Positions 27,771 to 37,287 of a DNA stretch of 64,000 nt are shown piece by piece. A model generated the notes under the pieces. The model was given only the letters and a program-made list of their open reading frames with translations. It was not told where the DNA came from and ran no database searches. Numbering within the stretch: the stretch's first letter is position 1; each line of letters begins with the position of its first letter. Position numbers and translations under genes: made by a program. Origin of the DNA: Chachezhania antarctica (lineage in GTDB: Bacteria; Pseudomonadota; Alphaproteobacteria; Rhodobacterales; Rhodobacteraceae); contig NZ_QZEX01000007.1 of NCBI RefSeq assembly GCF_003646465.1, positions 127,945-191,944 of the forward strand, given 5' to 3'.

Positions 27771-29201
27771 ATGACCGACATTCTGATCGTCGACGATGAA
27801 CGGGACATCCGTGAACTGGTGTCCGACATCTTGGAAGACGAAGGCTATGCCACGCGGCTGGCCGGGAACTCCGAAGAGTGCATGGCGGCCATCAACACAG
27901 AGCCGCCCGCGCTGCTGATCCTGGATATCTGGCTGAAGGACAGCAAGATGGACGGGATCGACATCCTGAAATGCGTCAAGCGCGACAACCCGGAAGTACC
28001 GGTGGTCATCATCTCGGGCCACGGCAACATCGAAATCGCGGTCGCCGCGATCAAGCAGGGGGCGTACGATTTCATCGAGAAGCCCTTCAACATCGACCAG
28101 CTGATGGTGGTGATCAAACGGGCGATGGAAGCCTCGCGCCTGCGGCGAGAGAATTCCGCGCTGAAGCGGCAGGGCTCCACCGGCGCCGACATGATCGGGG
28201 CAAGCCCCGCCTATCGCGGGCTGATCGGGCAGCTGGACAAGGTGACGAAGTCGAATGGCCGGGTGATGCTGACCGGGCCGGCGGGGTCGGGCAAGGAGAT
28301 CGCGGCGCGCTACGTGCATGCAAGGTCCAACCGCGCGCGGGGGCCGTTCATTTCCGTCAACTGCGCGAGTGTCGAGCCCGAGCGGATGGAAGAGGTCCTT
28401 TTCGGCCGCGAAACCTCCGCGCGCGGGGTAGAGCCGGGCCTGCTGGAACAGGGCCATGGCGGGGTCGTCTATTTCGACGAAGTGGCAGACATGCCGCTGG
28501 GCACGCAGTCCAAGATCCTGCGGGTGCTGGTCGACCAGCAGTTCCAGCGCGTCGGGGGCACCGACAAGGTGCGGGTGGATCTGAGGGTGATCTCCTCCAC
28601 CAGCCGCAACCTTGAAGACGAAATCGCCGCCGGGCGCTTTCGCGAGGAGTTGTATCACCGTTTGAACGTGGTGCCGATCGCGGTGCCCTCGCTGGAAGAC
28701 CGGCGCGAGGATATTCCGCTGCTGGCCGAACATTTCATCTGCCAGTGCCACGAGGCGCAGGGCCTGCCCAAACGGGTGCTGAGCGACGAGGCCATCGCGC
28801 TGATGCAGACGATGATCTGGCCCGGCAACGTGCGCCAGCTGAAGAACCTTGTCGAACGGGTGCTGATCCTGGGCGATGGCTCGGGCCCCATCGAGGCGCG
28901 CGAATTGCCGGGCGACGATCACCGCCCCGAGGACAACGGGCGCGTCGTGCTGACGGGCGCGCTGGCGACGCTTCCCCTGCGCGAGGCGCGCGAGGCGTTC
29001 GAACGCGAATACCTGCTGACCCAGATCAACCGTTTCGGCGGCAATATCAGTCGCACGGCCTCTTTCGTGGGGATGGAACGCTCGGCCCTGCACCGCAAGC
29101 TGAAATCGCTGGGCGTGGTGACGTCCAGCAAGTCGGGTGCGCGGATCGCCAGGGTCGATGAAAAACCGGACGAGGAAGAAGACGCGCGTCAGGTCAGCTA
29201 G
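27771..29201 (+). CDS. ntrX: Response regulator NtrX, lacking the GAFTGA loop
   Basis: 476 residues. Receiver domain with Asp52 (LLILDIWLKDS). AAA+ domain with Walker A GPAGSGKE and Walker B VVYFDEVADMP. Fis-type HTH at the C-terminus (GGNISRTASFVGMERSALHRKL). Between SVNCASVEPERMEEVLFG and EQGHGGVVYFDEV the sequence reads RETSARGVEPGLL, with no GAFTGA. Both activators of this locus therefore appear unable to use sigma-54. A Lys/Glu-rich tail (DEKPDEEEDARQVS) closes the protein. Confidence 0.94.
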   Translation: MTDILIVDDERDIRELVSDILEDEGYATRLAGNSEECMAAINTEPPALLILDIWLKDSKMDGIDILKCVKRDNPEVPVVIISGHGNIEIAVAAIKQGAYDFIEKPFNIDQLMVVIKRAMEASRLRRENSALKRQGSTGADMIGASPAYRGLIGQLDKVTKSNGRVMLTGPAGSGKEIAARYVHARSNRARGPFISVNCASVEPERMEEVLFGRETSARGVEPGLLEQGHGGVVYFDEVADMPLGTQSKILRVLVDQQFQRVGGTDKVRVDLRVISSTSRNLEDEIAAGRFREELYHRLNVVPIAVPSLEDRREDIPLLAEHFICQCHEAQGLPKRVLSDEAIALMQTMIWPGNVRQLKNLVERVLILGDGSGPIEARELPGDDHRPEDNGRVVLTGALATLPLREAREAFEREYLLTQINRFGGNISRTASFVGMERSALHRKLKSLGVVTSSKSGARIARVDEKPDEEEDARQVS

Positions 29202-29338
29202 GCGCCGACCTGGCCCGCTGCGGGCTCGCCGGGCAACATGCGAACGACATGCGGACGGGATGCACGAGGACCCGGAAAAGCCAGGGCACTAGTCCCGAAG
29301 GTGCCCGGAATACGGACAACGGCAGCAAGCTAGCCGCT

Positions 29339-29809
29339 TTACGAGACCGAGAAATCCGCGACCCTCGCGCCCGCCATCTTTGCCAGACGCTGCGGTTCGG
29401 ACGCGAAGACATGATGCGGCGTGCCGGCGGCGGCCCAGATCGTGTCGAAAGCCAGCAAGCGGCGGTCGAAGAAGGCGCGGGGCGGGGTCAGGTGGCCCAC
29501 CGGGCTGACGCCGCCGATGGCAAAGCCTGTCTGAGCGCGCACGAGGCCAGCGTCGGCCTTGCCCAGCCGCTCGCCCGCAAGGGCGCTGGCGGCGTCGGCA
29601 TCGACGCGGTGGGCGCCGGCGGTCAGGAACAGGATGGCCTCGCCGCTGGTTTCCCCGGCAAAGATGATCGACTTGGCGATCTGGTCGACCTCGCACCCCA
29701 GCGCGTTCGCTGCATCGGCGGCGGTTCGGGCAAGCGCGGTTTCGCGGATATCAGGCTCAAGTCCCGCGGCTTCCAGCGCGGCGCGGACGCGTTTCAGGCT
29801 CTTGCTCAT
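29339..29809 (-). CDS. YbaK/EbsC-family aminoacyl-tRNA deacylase
   Basis: 156 residues from MSKSLKRVRAALEAAGLEPDI. The YbaK fold hydrolyses misacylated tRNAs such as Cys-tRNA(Pro) in trans. Family signatures are QIAKSIIFAG with the conserved Lys, the GAHRVD strand, and GGVSPVGH, whose Gly-x-x-Pro loop lines the active site. It converges with ntrX (137 bases; a GGGCAC/GTGCCC hairpin at 29284-29306 without T-run) and diverges from glnE. Whether it is a YbaK, ProX or YeaK subtype cannot be decided by eye. Confidence 0.9.
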   Translation of the reverse strand: MSKSLKRVRAALEAAGLEPDIRETALARTAADAANALGCEVDQIAKSIIFAGETSGEAILFLTAGAHRVDADAASALAGERLGKADAGLVRAQTGFAIGGVSPVGHLTPPRAFFDRRLLAFDTIWAAAGTPHHVFASEPQRLAKMAGARVADFSVS

Positions 29810-29976
29810 GGCGCGCAGTTCTGGCGCCGGAGCCAGGGATTGGCAAGACGGGTTCTTCGCGAAGCCGTAACCAGACTGCACTCGCCCATTGACCCGGACA
29901 GACCGAAGCCGCACAACCGCAGACGGTCGAGACGGGTCCGGCGATAACCGGCCCACACACATGCAGAAAGGCCCTC

Positions 29977-32784
29977 ATGTCGCTGACCCATTCTCTGGTC
30001 ACCCGGATGACCCGCATGCCGCGTGCCTACGATGCGGATCTGGGCCGCGGCATCATGGATGCCGTGCCGCAGCTGACTGGCGATCTGGCGAAGCTGGCCT
30101 GCGGGGCAGGTGGGTCCAGCCCGTTCCTTGGCTCCCTTCTGCACCGTGAAGGCGCCTGGTTTGCGGAGGCCGCCGAAGACACCGACGCCGCGCTGGCGAA
30201 ACTGTCCCACGACCTGTCCGAACTGGCGCCTGACAAACTGCCATCGGGCCTGCGTCAGGCCAAGCGCCGGGTGGCGCTGCTGACGGCGATGGCCGATCTG
30301 TGCGGCTCGTGGCCCCTTGAAAGCGTGACCGCCACGCTGACCGATTTCGCGGATCTTGCCCTGTCGTTGGCCATCCGGGCCGAAACGGGCAAGCTGATCC
30401 AGCGCGGCAAGCTGCCCGGCATGACGATGGACGATGCCGAAACCGGCGCCGGGCTGGTCATGATGGCCATGGGCAAGATGGGCGCTTTCGAGCTGAACTA
30501 TTCGTCAGACATCGACCTGATCTGCCTCTTCGACGAAACCCGTTATGACGAGGATGCGTTCGCCGACGCCCGCCAGTCCCTGATCCGGGCCACCCGCAAC
30601 ATCTGCGCTATGCTCAGCGACCGGACGGCCGAAGGCTATGTCTTCCGGACGGATCTGCGGCTGCGGCCCGATCCGTCGGTGACGCCCGTCTGCCTGTCCA
30701 TCGGCGCGGCCGAGCAGTATTACGAAAGCCTTGGCCGTGGCTGGGAACGCGCGGCCTTCGTCAAGGCGCGCGCCGCGGCCGGTGACATCGCGGCTGGCGA
30801 ACGTTTCCTTGAGGCGATCAAGCCCTTCGTCTGGCGCCGTCACCTCGATTTCGCGGCGATCGAGGACGCGCATCGGATGCTGCAACGCATCCGTGACGCC
30901 AAGGGCACCCACGGTCCCATCACCGTGCGGGGCCATGACATGAAGCTGGGCCGCGGCGGCATCCGCGAGATCGAGTTCTTCACCCAGACCGGCCAGCTGA
31001 TCGCCGGGGGCCGCGACCCAGAACTGCGGCTGCGGGCGACCGTCCAGGCCCTTGGCGCGCTGGCGGGGAAGGGCTGGGTGTCGAAGGACACCGCGGACAA
31101 GCTTTCGGTCCATTACCGCCAGCACCGCGAGGTCGAGCACCGGATCCAGATGATCTATGATGCGCAGACGCATTCGCTGCCCAGTGCCGACACCGAACTG
31201 GACCGCATCGCCTGCCTGATGGACACCGATACGCAGACGATGCTGGGCGATGTCCGCACCCGCCTGACCGAAGTCCATGCGCTGACGGAAGAATTCTATG
31301 TGGGTGACATAAACCCGCTGCCGTCCGATCCGCTGCCGGCCGATGTCTTCGACCCGGCGATCCTCGCCCGCTGGACGACCTATCCGGCCTTTCGCACCGA
31401 ACGGGCCGTGCGCATCTTCGACCGCCTGAAGCCCGAACTCCTGGGCTGGCTCGCCCGCACCGCCAAGCCCGAGGAATCGCTGCTGGCGCTCGACAAGTTC
31501 CTGTCGGGGCTGCCGGCGGGGGTGCAGATCTTCTCGCTGTTCGAGGCCAATCCCCACCTGATCGACCTTCTGGCCGATATCGTCGGCACCTCTCCGTCGC
31601 TTGCCACGTATCTTGGCGAAAACGCGGCCGTGTTCGACGCGGTCATCGGCGGTGGCTTCTTCGCCGACTGGCCGGGCATCACCGGGCTGGTCGAAGACCT
31701 GCAGGGCATCCTGTCGCGCGAAGGGGATTACGAAGGCCGGCTGGACGCGATGCGGGGGTGGAGCCGGGAATGGAAGTTCCGCGTCGGCGTTCACCACCTG
31801 CGCGGGCTGATCGATGCCGCCACCGCCGCGGAACAATATGCCGAGCTGGCCGAGGCCGCGATGCGCGTGCTGGTCCCCGTGGTGACGGACCAATTCGCGA
31901 TCCGCTATGGCCCGCCGCCGGGCCGTGGCGTGGCGATCCTTGGCATGGGCTCGCTGGGGGCCGGGCGGCTGACCTCGGGCTCGGATCTCGACCTGATCGT
32001 GGTCTACGATCCGGACGGGGTGGAAAGCTCGGACGGGCCCAAACCGCTGGCTTCGCGCACCTACTACGCGCGGTGGACGCAGGCGCTGATCACCGCGCTG
32101 AACGCGCCCATGGCCCGCGGCCGGCTCTACGAGGTCGACATGCGGTTGCGCCCGTCGGGCAACCAGGGACCGGTGGCGACAAGCTGGGCCAGCTTCCAGA
32201 ACTACCAGGAACACAACGCCTGGACGTGGGAGCACCTGGCCCTGACCCGCGCCCGGGTCATCGCGGGGAGCGACGATCTGGGCCGGGATGTCGAGGCGTT
32301 CCGCGAAAAGATCATCGCCCGCCCGCGCGAAGTTGCGGCGGTGCTCGAAGATTTCCGCACCATGCGAAACCGGATCGCGGCGGCCCGGGGCCCGTCGCTG
32401 GTGCTTGACCCCAAACCGGGCGCCGGGCGCTTGCAGGATATCGAGCTTGCGGCGCAGGCCGGCACGCTTCTGGCCGGATCGCCGGACCGGGACATCGTCG
32501 AGGGCCTGAAAGCGGCCGAGGCGCAGGGCTGGATGCCGCCCGGGATCCGCGCAAAGCTGGAGGAGAGCTATGCGCTCTACTGGACGGTCCAGATGGCGGT
32601 GCGGCTGATCTCGGACAAACCGGTGACAGCGTCCGAACTTGGCGAAGGCGGGGCGGCCTTCCTGACCCGCGGCACCGGGTTCGGCAGCCTTGCCGAACTG
32701 GGACAAACACTTGAAACCCGCTATGACGACGTGGCCGAAGCCATTTCCGGCCTGATCGGCACCAATGAGGAGACCGCGCCATGA
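29977..32784 (+). CDS. glnE: Bifunctional glutamine synthetase adenylyltransferase/adenylyl-removing enzyme
   Basis: 935 residues. It turns glutamine synthetase activity off by adenylylation and on by removal, under PII control. Two nucleotidyltransferase domains are seen: N-terminal NYSSDIDLICLFD (about residue 175, deadenylylase) and C-terminal LTSGSDLDLIVVYD (about residue 670, adenylylase). Each is followed by the family partner motif (FRTDLRLRPD; YEVDMRLRPSGNQGP). The location a few hundred bases from ntrBCYX groups transcriptional and enzymatic nitrogen control. The stop overlaps a small downstream gene as ATGA. Confidence 0.95.
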   Translation: MSLTHSLVTRMTRMPRAYDADLGRGIMDAVPQLTGDLAKLACGAGGSSPFLGSLLHREGAWFAEAAEDTDAALAKLSHDLSELAPDKLPSGLRQAKRRVALLTAMADLCGSWPLESVTATLTDFADLALSLAIRAETGKLIQRGKLPGMTMDDAETGAGLVMMAMGKMGAFELNYSSDIDLICLFDETRYDEDAFADARQSLIRATRNICAMLSDRTAEGYVFRTDLRLRPDPSVTPVCLSIGAAEQYYESLGRGWERAAFVKARAAAGDIAAGERFLEAIKPFVWRRHLDFAAIEDAHRMLQRIRDAKGTHGPITVRGHDMKLGRGGIREIEFFTQTGQLIAGGRDPELRLRATVQALGALAGKGWVSKDTADKLSVHYRQHREVEHRIQMIYDAQTHSLPSADTELDRIACLMDTDTQTMLGDVRTRLTEVHALTEEFYVGDINPLPSDPLPADVFDPAILARWTTYPAFRTERAVRIFDRLKPELLGWLARTAKPEESLLALDKFLSGLPAGVQIFSLFEANPHLIDLLADIVGTSPSLATYLGENAAVFDAVIGGGFFADWPGITGLVEDLQGILSREGDYEGRLDAMRGWSREWKFRVGVHHLRGLIDAATAAEQYAELAEAAMRVLVPVVTDQFAIRYGPPPGRGVAILGMGSLGAGRLTSGSDLDLIVVYDPDGVESSDGPKPLASRTYYARWTQALITALNAPMARGRLYEVDMRLRPSGNQGPVATSWASFQNYQEHNAWTWEHLALTRARVIAGSDDLGRDVEAFREKIIARPREVAAVLEDFRTMRNRIAAARGPSLVLDPKPGAGRLQDIELAAQAGTLLAGSPDRDIVEGLKAAEAQGWMPPGIRAKLEESYALYWTVQMAVRLISDKPVTASELGEGGAAFLTRGTGFGSLAELGQTLETRYDDVAEAISGLIGTNEETAP

Positions 32785-33074
32785 CCGATGAGCGCAACAG
32801 TGCGGACATGCTCGAAGATCTCGACCCGCGCGAACTGATCGCCGAATCCTACCGGATCGAAGGCATCACCGAACCCGAATGCCGGTCGATCTTCCTCGAC
32901 TGGGTGCTGGGGATGCGTGACGGGGTCGACATGCGCGCCGCGGTCGCCAGCCTGTTGGCCCATTACGCGGACATCGCCCCCGATCACCCGATGACGAAAG
33001 TCTTGCGTTCCGGCACGGAAGAGGCCACTGAGGCGCGCCGTCGCGGGGGTGCCCGCGGGCGGCAGCGGCCATAG
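32781..33074 (+). CDS. Small acidic hypothetical protein coupled to glnE
   Basis: 97 residues, helical and acidic at the N-terminus (DERNSADMLEDLDPRELIAESYRIEGITEPECRSIFLDW), ending in a basic Arg/Gly tail (RRRGGARGRQRP). The ATG lies inside the glnE stop overlap (32781-32784). I recall short conserved proteins of this kind in related genomes but no function. Its coupling to glnE suggests a link with nitrogen control, which is inference only. Confidence 0.65.
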   Translation: MTDERNSADMLEDLDPRELIAESYRIEGITEPECRSIFLDWVLGMRDGVDMRAAVASLLAHYADIAPDHPMTKVLRSGTEEATEARRRGGARGRQRP

Positions 33075-33126
33075 CCGCACGACCATTTCAGGCACCGGAC
33101 ACCACAGGCAAAGGGGCCAGACGCAC

Positions 33127-34365
33127 ATGTCGGATACCGATGGCGGGGCTTCGGCCCATGATCTTGACGGCGCGGGGAAACGTCCGGTCGTCCGGCTGAA
33201 ACCCAAGGCGAATGCACGCGCGATCCGGCACGGCAGCCCGTGGGTGTTCGAGAACGAGCTGGTCACCGACCGCCGCACCCGCGCGCTGGAGCCCGGCACG
33301 CTGGCCATTCTGGAAGATGCCGGCCGCGAAGCCCTTGGGCTGGTCGCCGTCAACATGAACTCGCGCATTTCCTGCCGGATGATCGACCGCGATCCCGCGG
33401 CCGAGGTTGATCAGGCCTGGTTCGCCCACCGCGTGGCCTTCGCGCTGGCCATGCGTGAGAAGATCTACGATGCCCCGTTCTACCGCCTGATCCATGCCGA
33501 GGCCGATGGCCTGCCCGGCGTGATCGTGGATCGCTTCGGCGATACGCTGGTGGTTCAGCCCAATGCGGCCTGGGCCGATGTGCTGTCCGACACGCTGACG
33601 CAGGCGCTGATGCAGGTCACCAGCTGCACGACGGTGCTGAAGAACGCCGCCGGACGGACGCGGGGGCTGGAAGGGCTCGACAACGAAAACGGGGTTCTGG
33701 CGGGCACGGCGCCGGGCGCGCCGGTGCACGTGCCGATGAACGGCGCGATCTACATGGCCGACCTGATCGGTGGCCAGAAGACGGGCCTGTTCTATGACCA
33801 GCGCCCAAACCATGCCTTTGCCGCCGGGCTGGCATCGGGCGCGCGGGTGCTGGACGTGTTTTCCCATGTCGGCGGCTTCGGTCTGGCCGCGTTGGCAGGC
33901 GATGCTTCAAGCGTACTGGCCGTCGATGGCTCGACCCCCGCGCTGGACCTGGCCCGCGGCGGGGCGCAGGCGATGGGCGTGAGCGACCGGTTCGAAACGC
34001 GCGCGGGCGATGCGTTCGACGTGATGACCGAACTGGGCGAGGCCGGGACCAAATACGACCTCGTGATCTGCGATCCGCCGGCCTTCGCGCCGTCGAAGCA
34101 GGCGATGGATGCCGGGCTGCGCGCCTATGAACGGGTCGCCCGGCTGGCGGCGTCGCTGGTCGATGCCGGGGGATACATGGTGCTGTGCTCGTGCTCCCAT
34201 GCCGTCGATCTGCAGGCGTTCCGTCAGGCCTCGGCCCGGGGGATCGGGCGCGCGGGGCGGAAGGCGCAGATGATCCACACAGGCTTTGCGGGGCCGGACC
34301 ACCCGCAATTGCCGCAACTGGCCGAGACGGGGTATCTCAAGGCCGTGTTCTACCGGCTGGACTAG
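33127..34365 (+). CDS. RlmI/RlmK-type 23S rRNA cytosine methyltransferase
   Basis: 412 residues from MSDTDGGASAHD; the longer frame begins inside the previous gene. N-terminal PUA domain (RAIRHGSPWVFENELV), an RlmI-type middle domain (LPGVIVDRFGDTLVVQ) and a Rossmann methyltransferase with FYDQRPNHAF, the SAM loop VLDVFSHVGGFG and motif IV CDPPAFAPSK. The catalytic-site segment LCSCSHAVD with its Cys is present. It modifies 23S rRNA 5-methylcytosine, as judged from the family. The PIN gene starts immediately after its stop codon. Confidence 0.9.
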   Translation: MSDTDGGASAHDLDGAGKRPVVRLKPKANARAIRHGSPWVFENELVTDRRTRALEPGTLAILEDAGREALGLVAVNMNSRISCRMIDRDPAAEVDQAWFAHRVAFALAMREKIYDAPFYRLIHAEADGLPGVIVDRFGDTLVVQPNAAWADVLSDTLTQALMQVTSCTTVLKNAAGRTRGLEGLDNENGVLAGTAPGAPVHVPMNGAIYMADLIGGQKTGLFYDQRPNHAFAAGLASGARVLDVFSHVGGFGLAALAGDASSVLAVDGSTPALDLARGGAQAMGVSDRFETRAGDAFDVMTELGEAGTKYDLVICDPPAFAPSKQAMDAGLRAYERVARLAASLVDAGGYMVLCSCSHAVDLQAFRQASARGIGRAGRKAQMIHTGFAGPDHPQLPQLAETGYLKAVFYRLD

Positions 34366-34908
34366 GTGCGGCTGGTTCTGGATACCTGCGTTCTGTATCC
34401 CACCGCGATGCGGGGGCTGCTGATGGGCGCGGCGCGGCTGGGTGTGTTCCAGCCGCTGTGGTCGCAGCGGATCATGGGTGAATGGTACTACGCCGCGGCG
34501 CGTCACGGCGGGACGAGCGCTGCGATGGCCGAGGCCGAGATCGCCGTGCTGCGCGATGCCTGGCCCGGGGCCGAGGTGCCCGTGAAGGCGGGGCTGGAGG
34601 CGCGCCTGTCGCTTCCCGATCCCGCGGATGTGCATGTGCTGGCGGCGGCGATTGCTTCGTCCGCCGACGGGATCGTGACGATGAACGCCAAGGATTTCCC
34701 GCGGAACGTGCTGTCGGAGGAAGGCGTGATCCGCATCGATCCCGACGCGTTGCTGATGGACGCGCTGGATCATGATCCGGACGGCATGCGGCAGATCGCG
34801 GAGGCCGTGCTGGCCGAGGCGAACCGGCTGTCGGGCCGGTCATGGGAGATGCGCCCACTGATGAAGAAGGCGCGGTTGCCGCGGTTCGGGAAGGCCTTGG
34901 TCAGCTAA
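34366..34908 (+). CDS. PIN-domain protein
   Basis: 180 residues from a GTG that directly follows the methyltransferase stop, so it is translationally coupled. PIN-domain acidic residues are seen in LVLDTCVLYP (Asp6), the QRIMGEW segment (Glu), DPADVHVLAAA and GIVTMNAKDFP, the usual Mg2+ ribonuclease site. I recall this family from Rhodobacter as RSP_2648-type. No antitoxin is adjacent, so it is not a normal VapBC pair; with the rRNA methyltransferase it may act in rRNA or tRNA processing (inference). Confidence 0.82.
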   Translation: MRLVLDTCVLYPTAMRGLLMGAARLGVFQPLWSQRIMGEWYYAAARHGGTSAAMAEAEIAVLRDAWPGAEVPVKAGLEARLSLPDPADVHVLAAAIASSADGIVTMNAKDFPRNVLSEEGVIRIDPDALLMDALDHDPDGMRQIAEAVLAEANRLSGRSWEMRPLMKKARLPRFGKALVS

Positions 34909-35139
34909 GCCCTTGCAAGGAAACCTGTAAATTTCGTCCCCGGAGCGCGAAGCGATCCGGTTCGCGCCCGACCGGCCCCGTCGTGCCGGAGGCACGCCTT
35001 CGGCGCGACGCGGGCGCGAATTGATGAGGCGTTCGACGAGTTTCAGAAGCCGTTCCCTCAGCAGGAGGCAGTACAGGCGTTTCGGCCCGCCCTCGGGTCG
35101 GGCGCGACCCTGCTGTTGGTCACAGGGTTGAACGTGTGG
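34909..35139. other. Non-coding spacer with several hairpins
   Basis: The spacer lies between the convergent PIN and M48 genes. It holds CGTGCC-gga-GGCACG and GCCCG/CGGGC hairpins and a GC-rich stretch, but no open reading frame, T-run or recognised element. It may serve as a termination region for both neighbours. Confidence 0.5.
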
Positions 35140-35829
35140 CTACTTCGCTGTTTCCCATCGCGCTTCCAGCGCATCCAGCGCGGCAATACGCTCTTCCGTC
35201 TTGGGATGGCTCAACAGCCACGCGGGTGCGCCGGCCATGCCGGAGCCGGTCAGGTCTCCCAGCTTCCGGAACAGCTCCTTCTGCGGGGCCACCCCGATCC
35301 CGGCTTTCGTCAGCAGCGCGGCGGCGTAGGCATCGGCCTCGTACTCGTCCCCCCGCGACAGCCGGGCGGACAGAAGCGATGTCAGCGCCGTGGCGATCAG
35401 GATGCCCACACCGGGGATCAGCCGGCCCAGCACCATCATCAGCGCCGTGCGGATCGCGTTTTGGCCGGAAAAGTCGATCATTCGCCGCCGCGCATGGCCC
35501 AGCGCGACATGGCCCAGTTCGTGGGCGATGACGGCGGTCAGCTCCTCGGCGGTGACCGAGCCCGAGCGATATTTCTCGTAGAACCCCCGGGTCAGGAAGA
35601 TCCGCCCGTCGGGGGCGGCAAGGCCGTTGACCGGCTGGATCTCGTAGATGTGGACGGGCACGCGTTCGACATCCAGCGCCCGGGCCAGCCTGTCGGTCAG
35701 CTTCTTCAGGTGCGGATCGGCCAGCGGCGTCGACTTCGCGTCAAGCTCGCGATGGGTCCGCCAGACCGAGAACCGGTAGTAGGCGAGCCCGTAGAGAATG
35801 GCGAGCAGGATGGGCATGAACTTCAACAT
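35140..35829 (-). CDS. M48-family zinc metalloprotease
   Basis: 229 residues from MLKFMPILLAILYGLAYYRF, giving an N-terminal membrane anchor (the frame runs seven codons farther). The zinc site is HELGH (about residue 118-122), with the third ligand region GDEYEADAYAAALL. The SHPKTEERIAALDAL tail is typical of the YggG/BepA-like M48 group. A second hydrophobic stretch (ALMMVLGRLIPGVGILIATAL) follows the HELGH. It is likely periplasm-facing, acting in envelope protein quality control. It is divergent from the lytic transglycosylase gene across 118 bases. Confidence 0.9.
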   Translation of the reverse strand: MLKFMPILLAILYGLAYYRFSVWRTHRELDAKSTPLADPHLKKLTDRLARALDVERVPVHIYEIQPVNGLAAPDGRIFLTRGFYEKYRSGSVTAEELTAVIAHELGHVALGHARRRMIDFSGQNAIRTALMMVLGRLIPGVGILIATALTSLLSARLSRGDEYEADAYAAALLTKAGIGVAPQKELFRKLGDLTGSGMAGAPAWLLSHPKTEERIAALDALEARWETAK

Positions 35830-35947
35830 GTCACAGATATGGGCCGGCAAAGGGGCGCCGGCAAGCGCGTGATGCTTTCACAACACGGCGATTGACGGTA
35901 TCGATGGTCCAGAGATCCCTTGTTGAAGCGGGACAGAGGCAGAGCAG

Positions 35948-37195
35948 ATGCAAATTTCAAGACGGATATTCGTGAACGGGCTGGCCGCGGCGGCTGCCGT
36001 GGCGGCCCTGGCCGCGTGCGGCGGCGGCGGGGGCAGCATATCGAATGCGCCCGACAAGACATGGGCTGCCGTGCCCAATGCGGGCTACGACGCCTGGCTG
36101 CAGGGCTTCCGGGGCAGGGCGGCGGCACGGGGGATCAACGCCTCGGTTCTGGACCCGGCGCTGGCCAGTGCGGGCTATCTTCCGGGCGTCATCGAACGCG
36201 ACCGGAACCAGACCGAATTCAAGCGCACGCTGGAAGACTACCTGGCCATCGCCGCCAGCCCCGAACGGGTGTCGGACGGCAAGAAGGAACTGAACCGCTA
36301 CAACAACGTGCTGAGCCAGATCGAGGCGCGCTACGGTGTCGACAAGGAGGTCGTCACCGCGATCTGGGGCGTGGAAAGCCGCTATGGCACGCGCCGCGGC
36401 TCGGCGCCCGTGATCTCGGCCCTGTCGACGCTGGCCTATGACGGACGGCGCGGGGAGTTCTTCGAAAGCCAGCTGATGGGCGCGCTGAAGATCCTGCAGA
36501 CGGGCGATACGACACCGGCCAAGATGAAGGGCAGCTGGGCCGGCGCCATGGGGCACACCCAGTTCATCCCGACCTCGTACCTGGCCTATGCCGTCGATTT
36601 CACCGGCGATGGACGGCGTGACATCTGGGATGCCGATCCGACCGACGCGCTGGCCTCGGCCGCGAATTACCTTGCCAAGGCCGGCTGGCGGACGGGCCAG
36701 CCCTGGGGGGTCGAGGTCGTGTTGCCCGCGGGCTTCGATACCTCGGTCGCAGGACGTGGCCGGAACCGCAGCGTGGCGTCGTGGAACGCGATGGGGGTGC
36801 GGAAGGCCACGGGCGGGCAGGTGCCGGATTACGGTTCGGCCTCGCTCCTTATCCCGGAAGGGCCGTCGGGCCCGGCCTTCGTGGTGTTCCGGAATTTCGA
36901 GGTGCTGGCGCGCTACAACAATGCCGTGAACTACGTGATCGGTGTCGGGCGGTTGTCGGATCGCCTCGGCGGTGCGGGGCCGCTCGTGGGCAGTTTCCCG
37001 GATGACGAGTACGGGCTGTCGATCGAGGACCGGAAGGCCCTGCAGGCCGGGCTGAACGCCAAGGGCTTCGATGCCGGCACGCCGGACGGTGTGATCGGAT
37101 CGAAGACGATTTCAGCGATCGAGGACTATCAGCGCGCCAACGGTCTGGCCGTGACGGGGCAACCTTCGGTGACGCTGGTCCGGGCGCTGGGGTAG
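35948..37195 (+). CDS. MltB-like lytic murein transglycosylase with peptidoglycan-binding domain
   Basis: 415 residues. The signal peptide ends in a lipobox (LAAC, Cys24) followed by Gly-rich GGGGG, so it is a lipoprotein. SLT_2 catalytic domain: Glu143 in IWGVESRYGTRRG, then MGALKILQ, MGHTQFIPTSY and DFTGDGRRDIWD. The C-terminal 60 residues form a peptidoglycan-binding domain (GLNAKGFDAGTPDGVIGSKTISAIEDYQ). It cleaves peptidoglycan with 1,6-anhydro ring formation. The neighbouring M48 protease makes a small envelope-maintenance pair. Confidence 0.94.
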   Translation: MQISRRIFVNGLAAAAAVAALAACGGGGGSISNAPDKTWAAVPNAGYDAWLQGFRGRAAARGINASVLDPALASAGYLPGVIERDRNQTEFKRTLEDYLAIAASPERVSDGKKELNRYNNVLSQIEARYGVDKEVVTAIWGVESRYGTRRGSAPVISALSTLAYDGRRGEFFESQLMGALKILQTGDTTPAKMKGSWAGAMGHTQFIPTSYLAYAVDFTGDGRRDIWDADPTDALASAANYLAKAGWRTGQPWGVEVVLPAGFDTSVAGRGRNRSVASWNAMGVRKATGGQVPDYGSASLLIPEGPSGPAFVVFRNFEVLARYNNAVNYVIGVGRLSDRLGGAGPLVGSFPDDEYGLSIEDRKALQAGLNAKGFDAGTPDGVIGSKTISAIEDYQRANGLAVTGQPSVTLVRALG

Positions 37196-37287
37196 GGCGT
37201 CAGCTGGTGCAACAGCGGTTGGCCGGGGAGTGGTGCATGGAGACCACGCACCCTACGGCCAGCCGCACCACTTGGGAATAGGATGGC

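Noticed and set aside
34366-34908. VapBC toxin-antitoxin pair
   Set aside because: The PIN gene has no small antitoxin neighbour; upstream is an rRNA methyltransferase.
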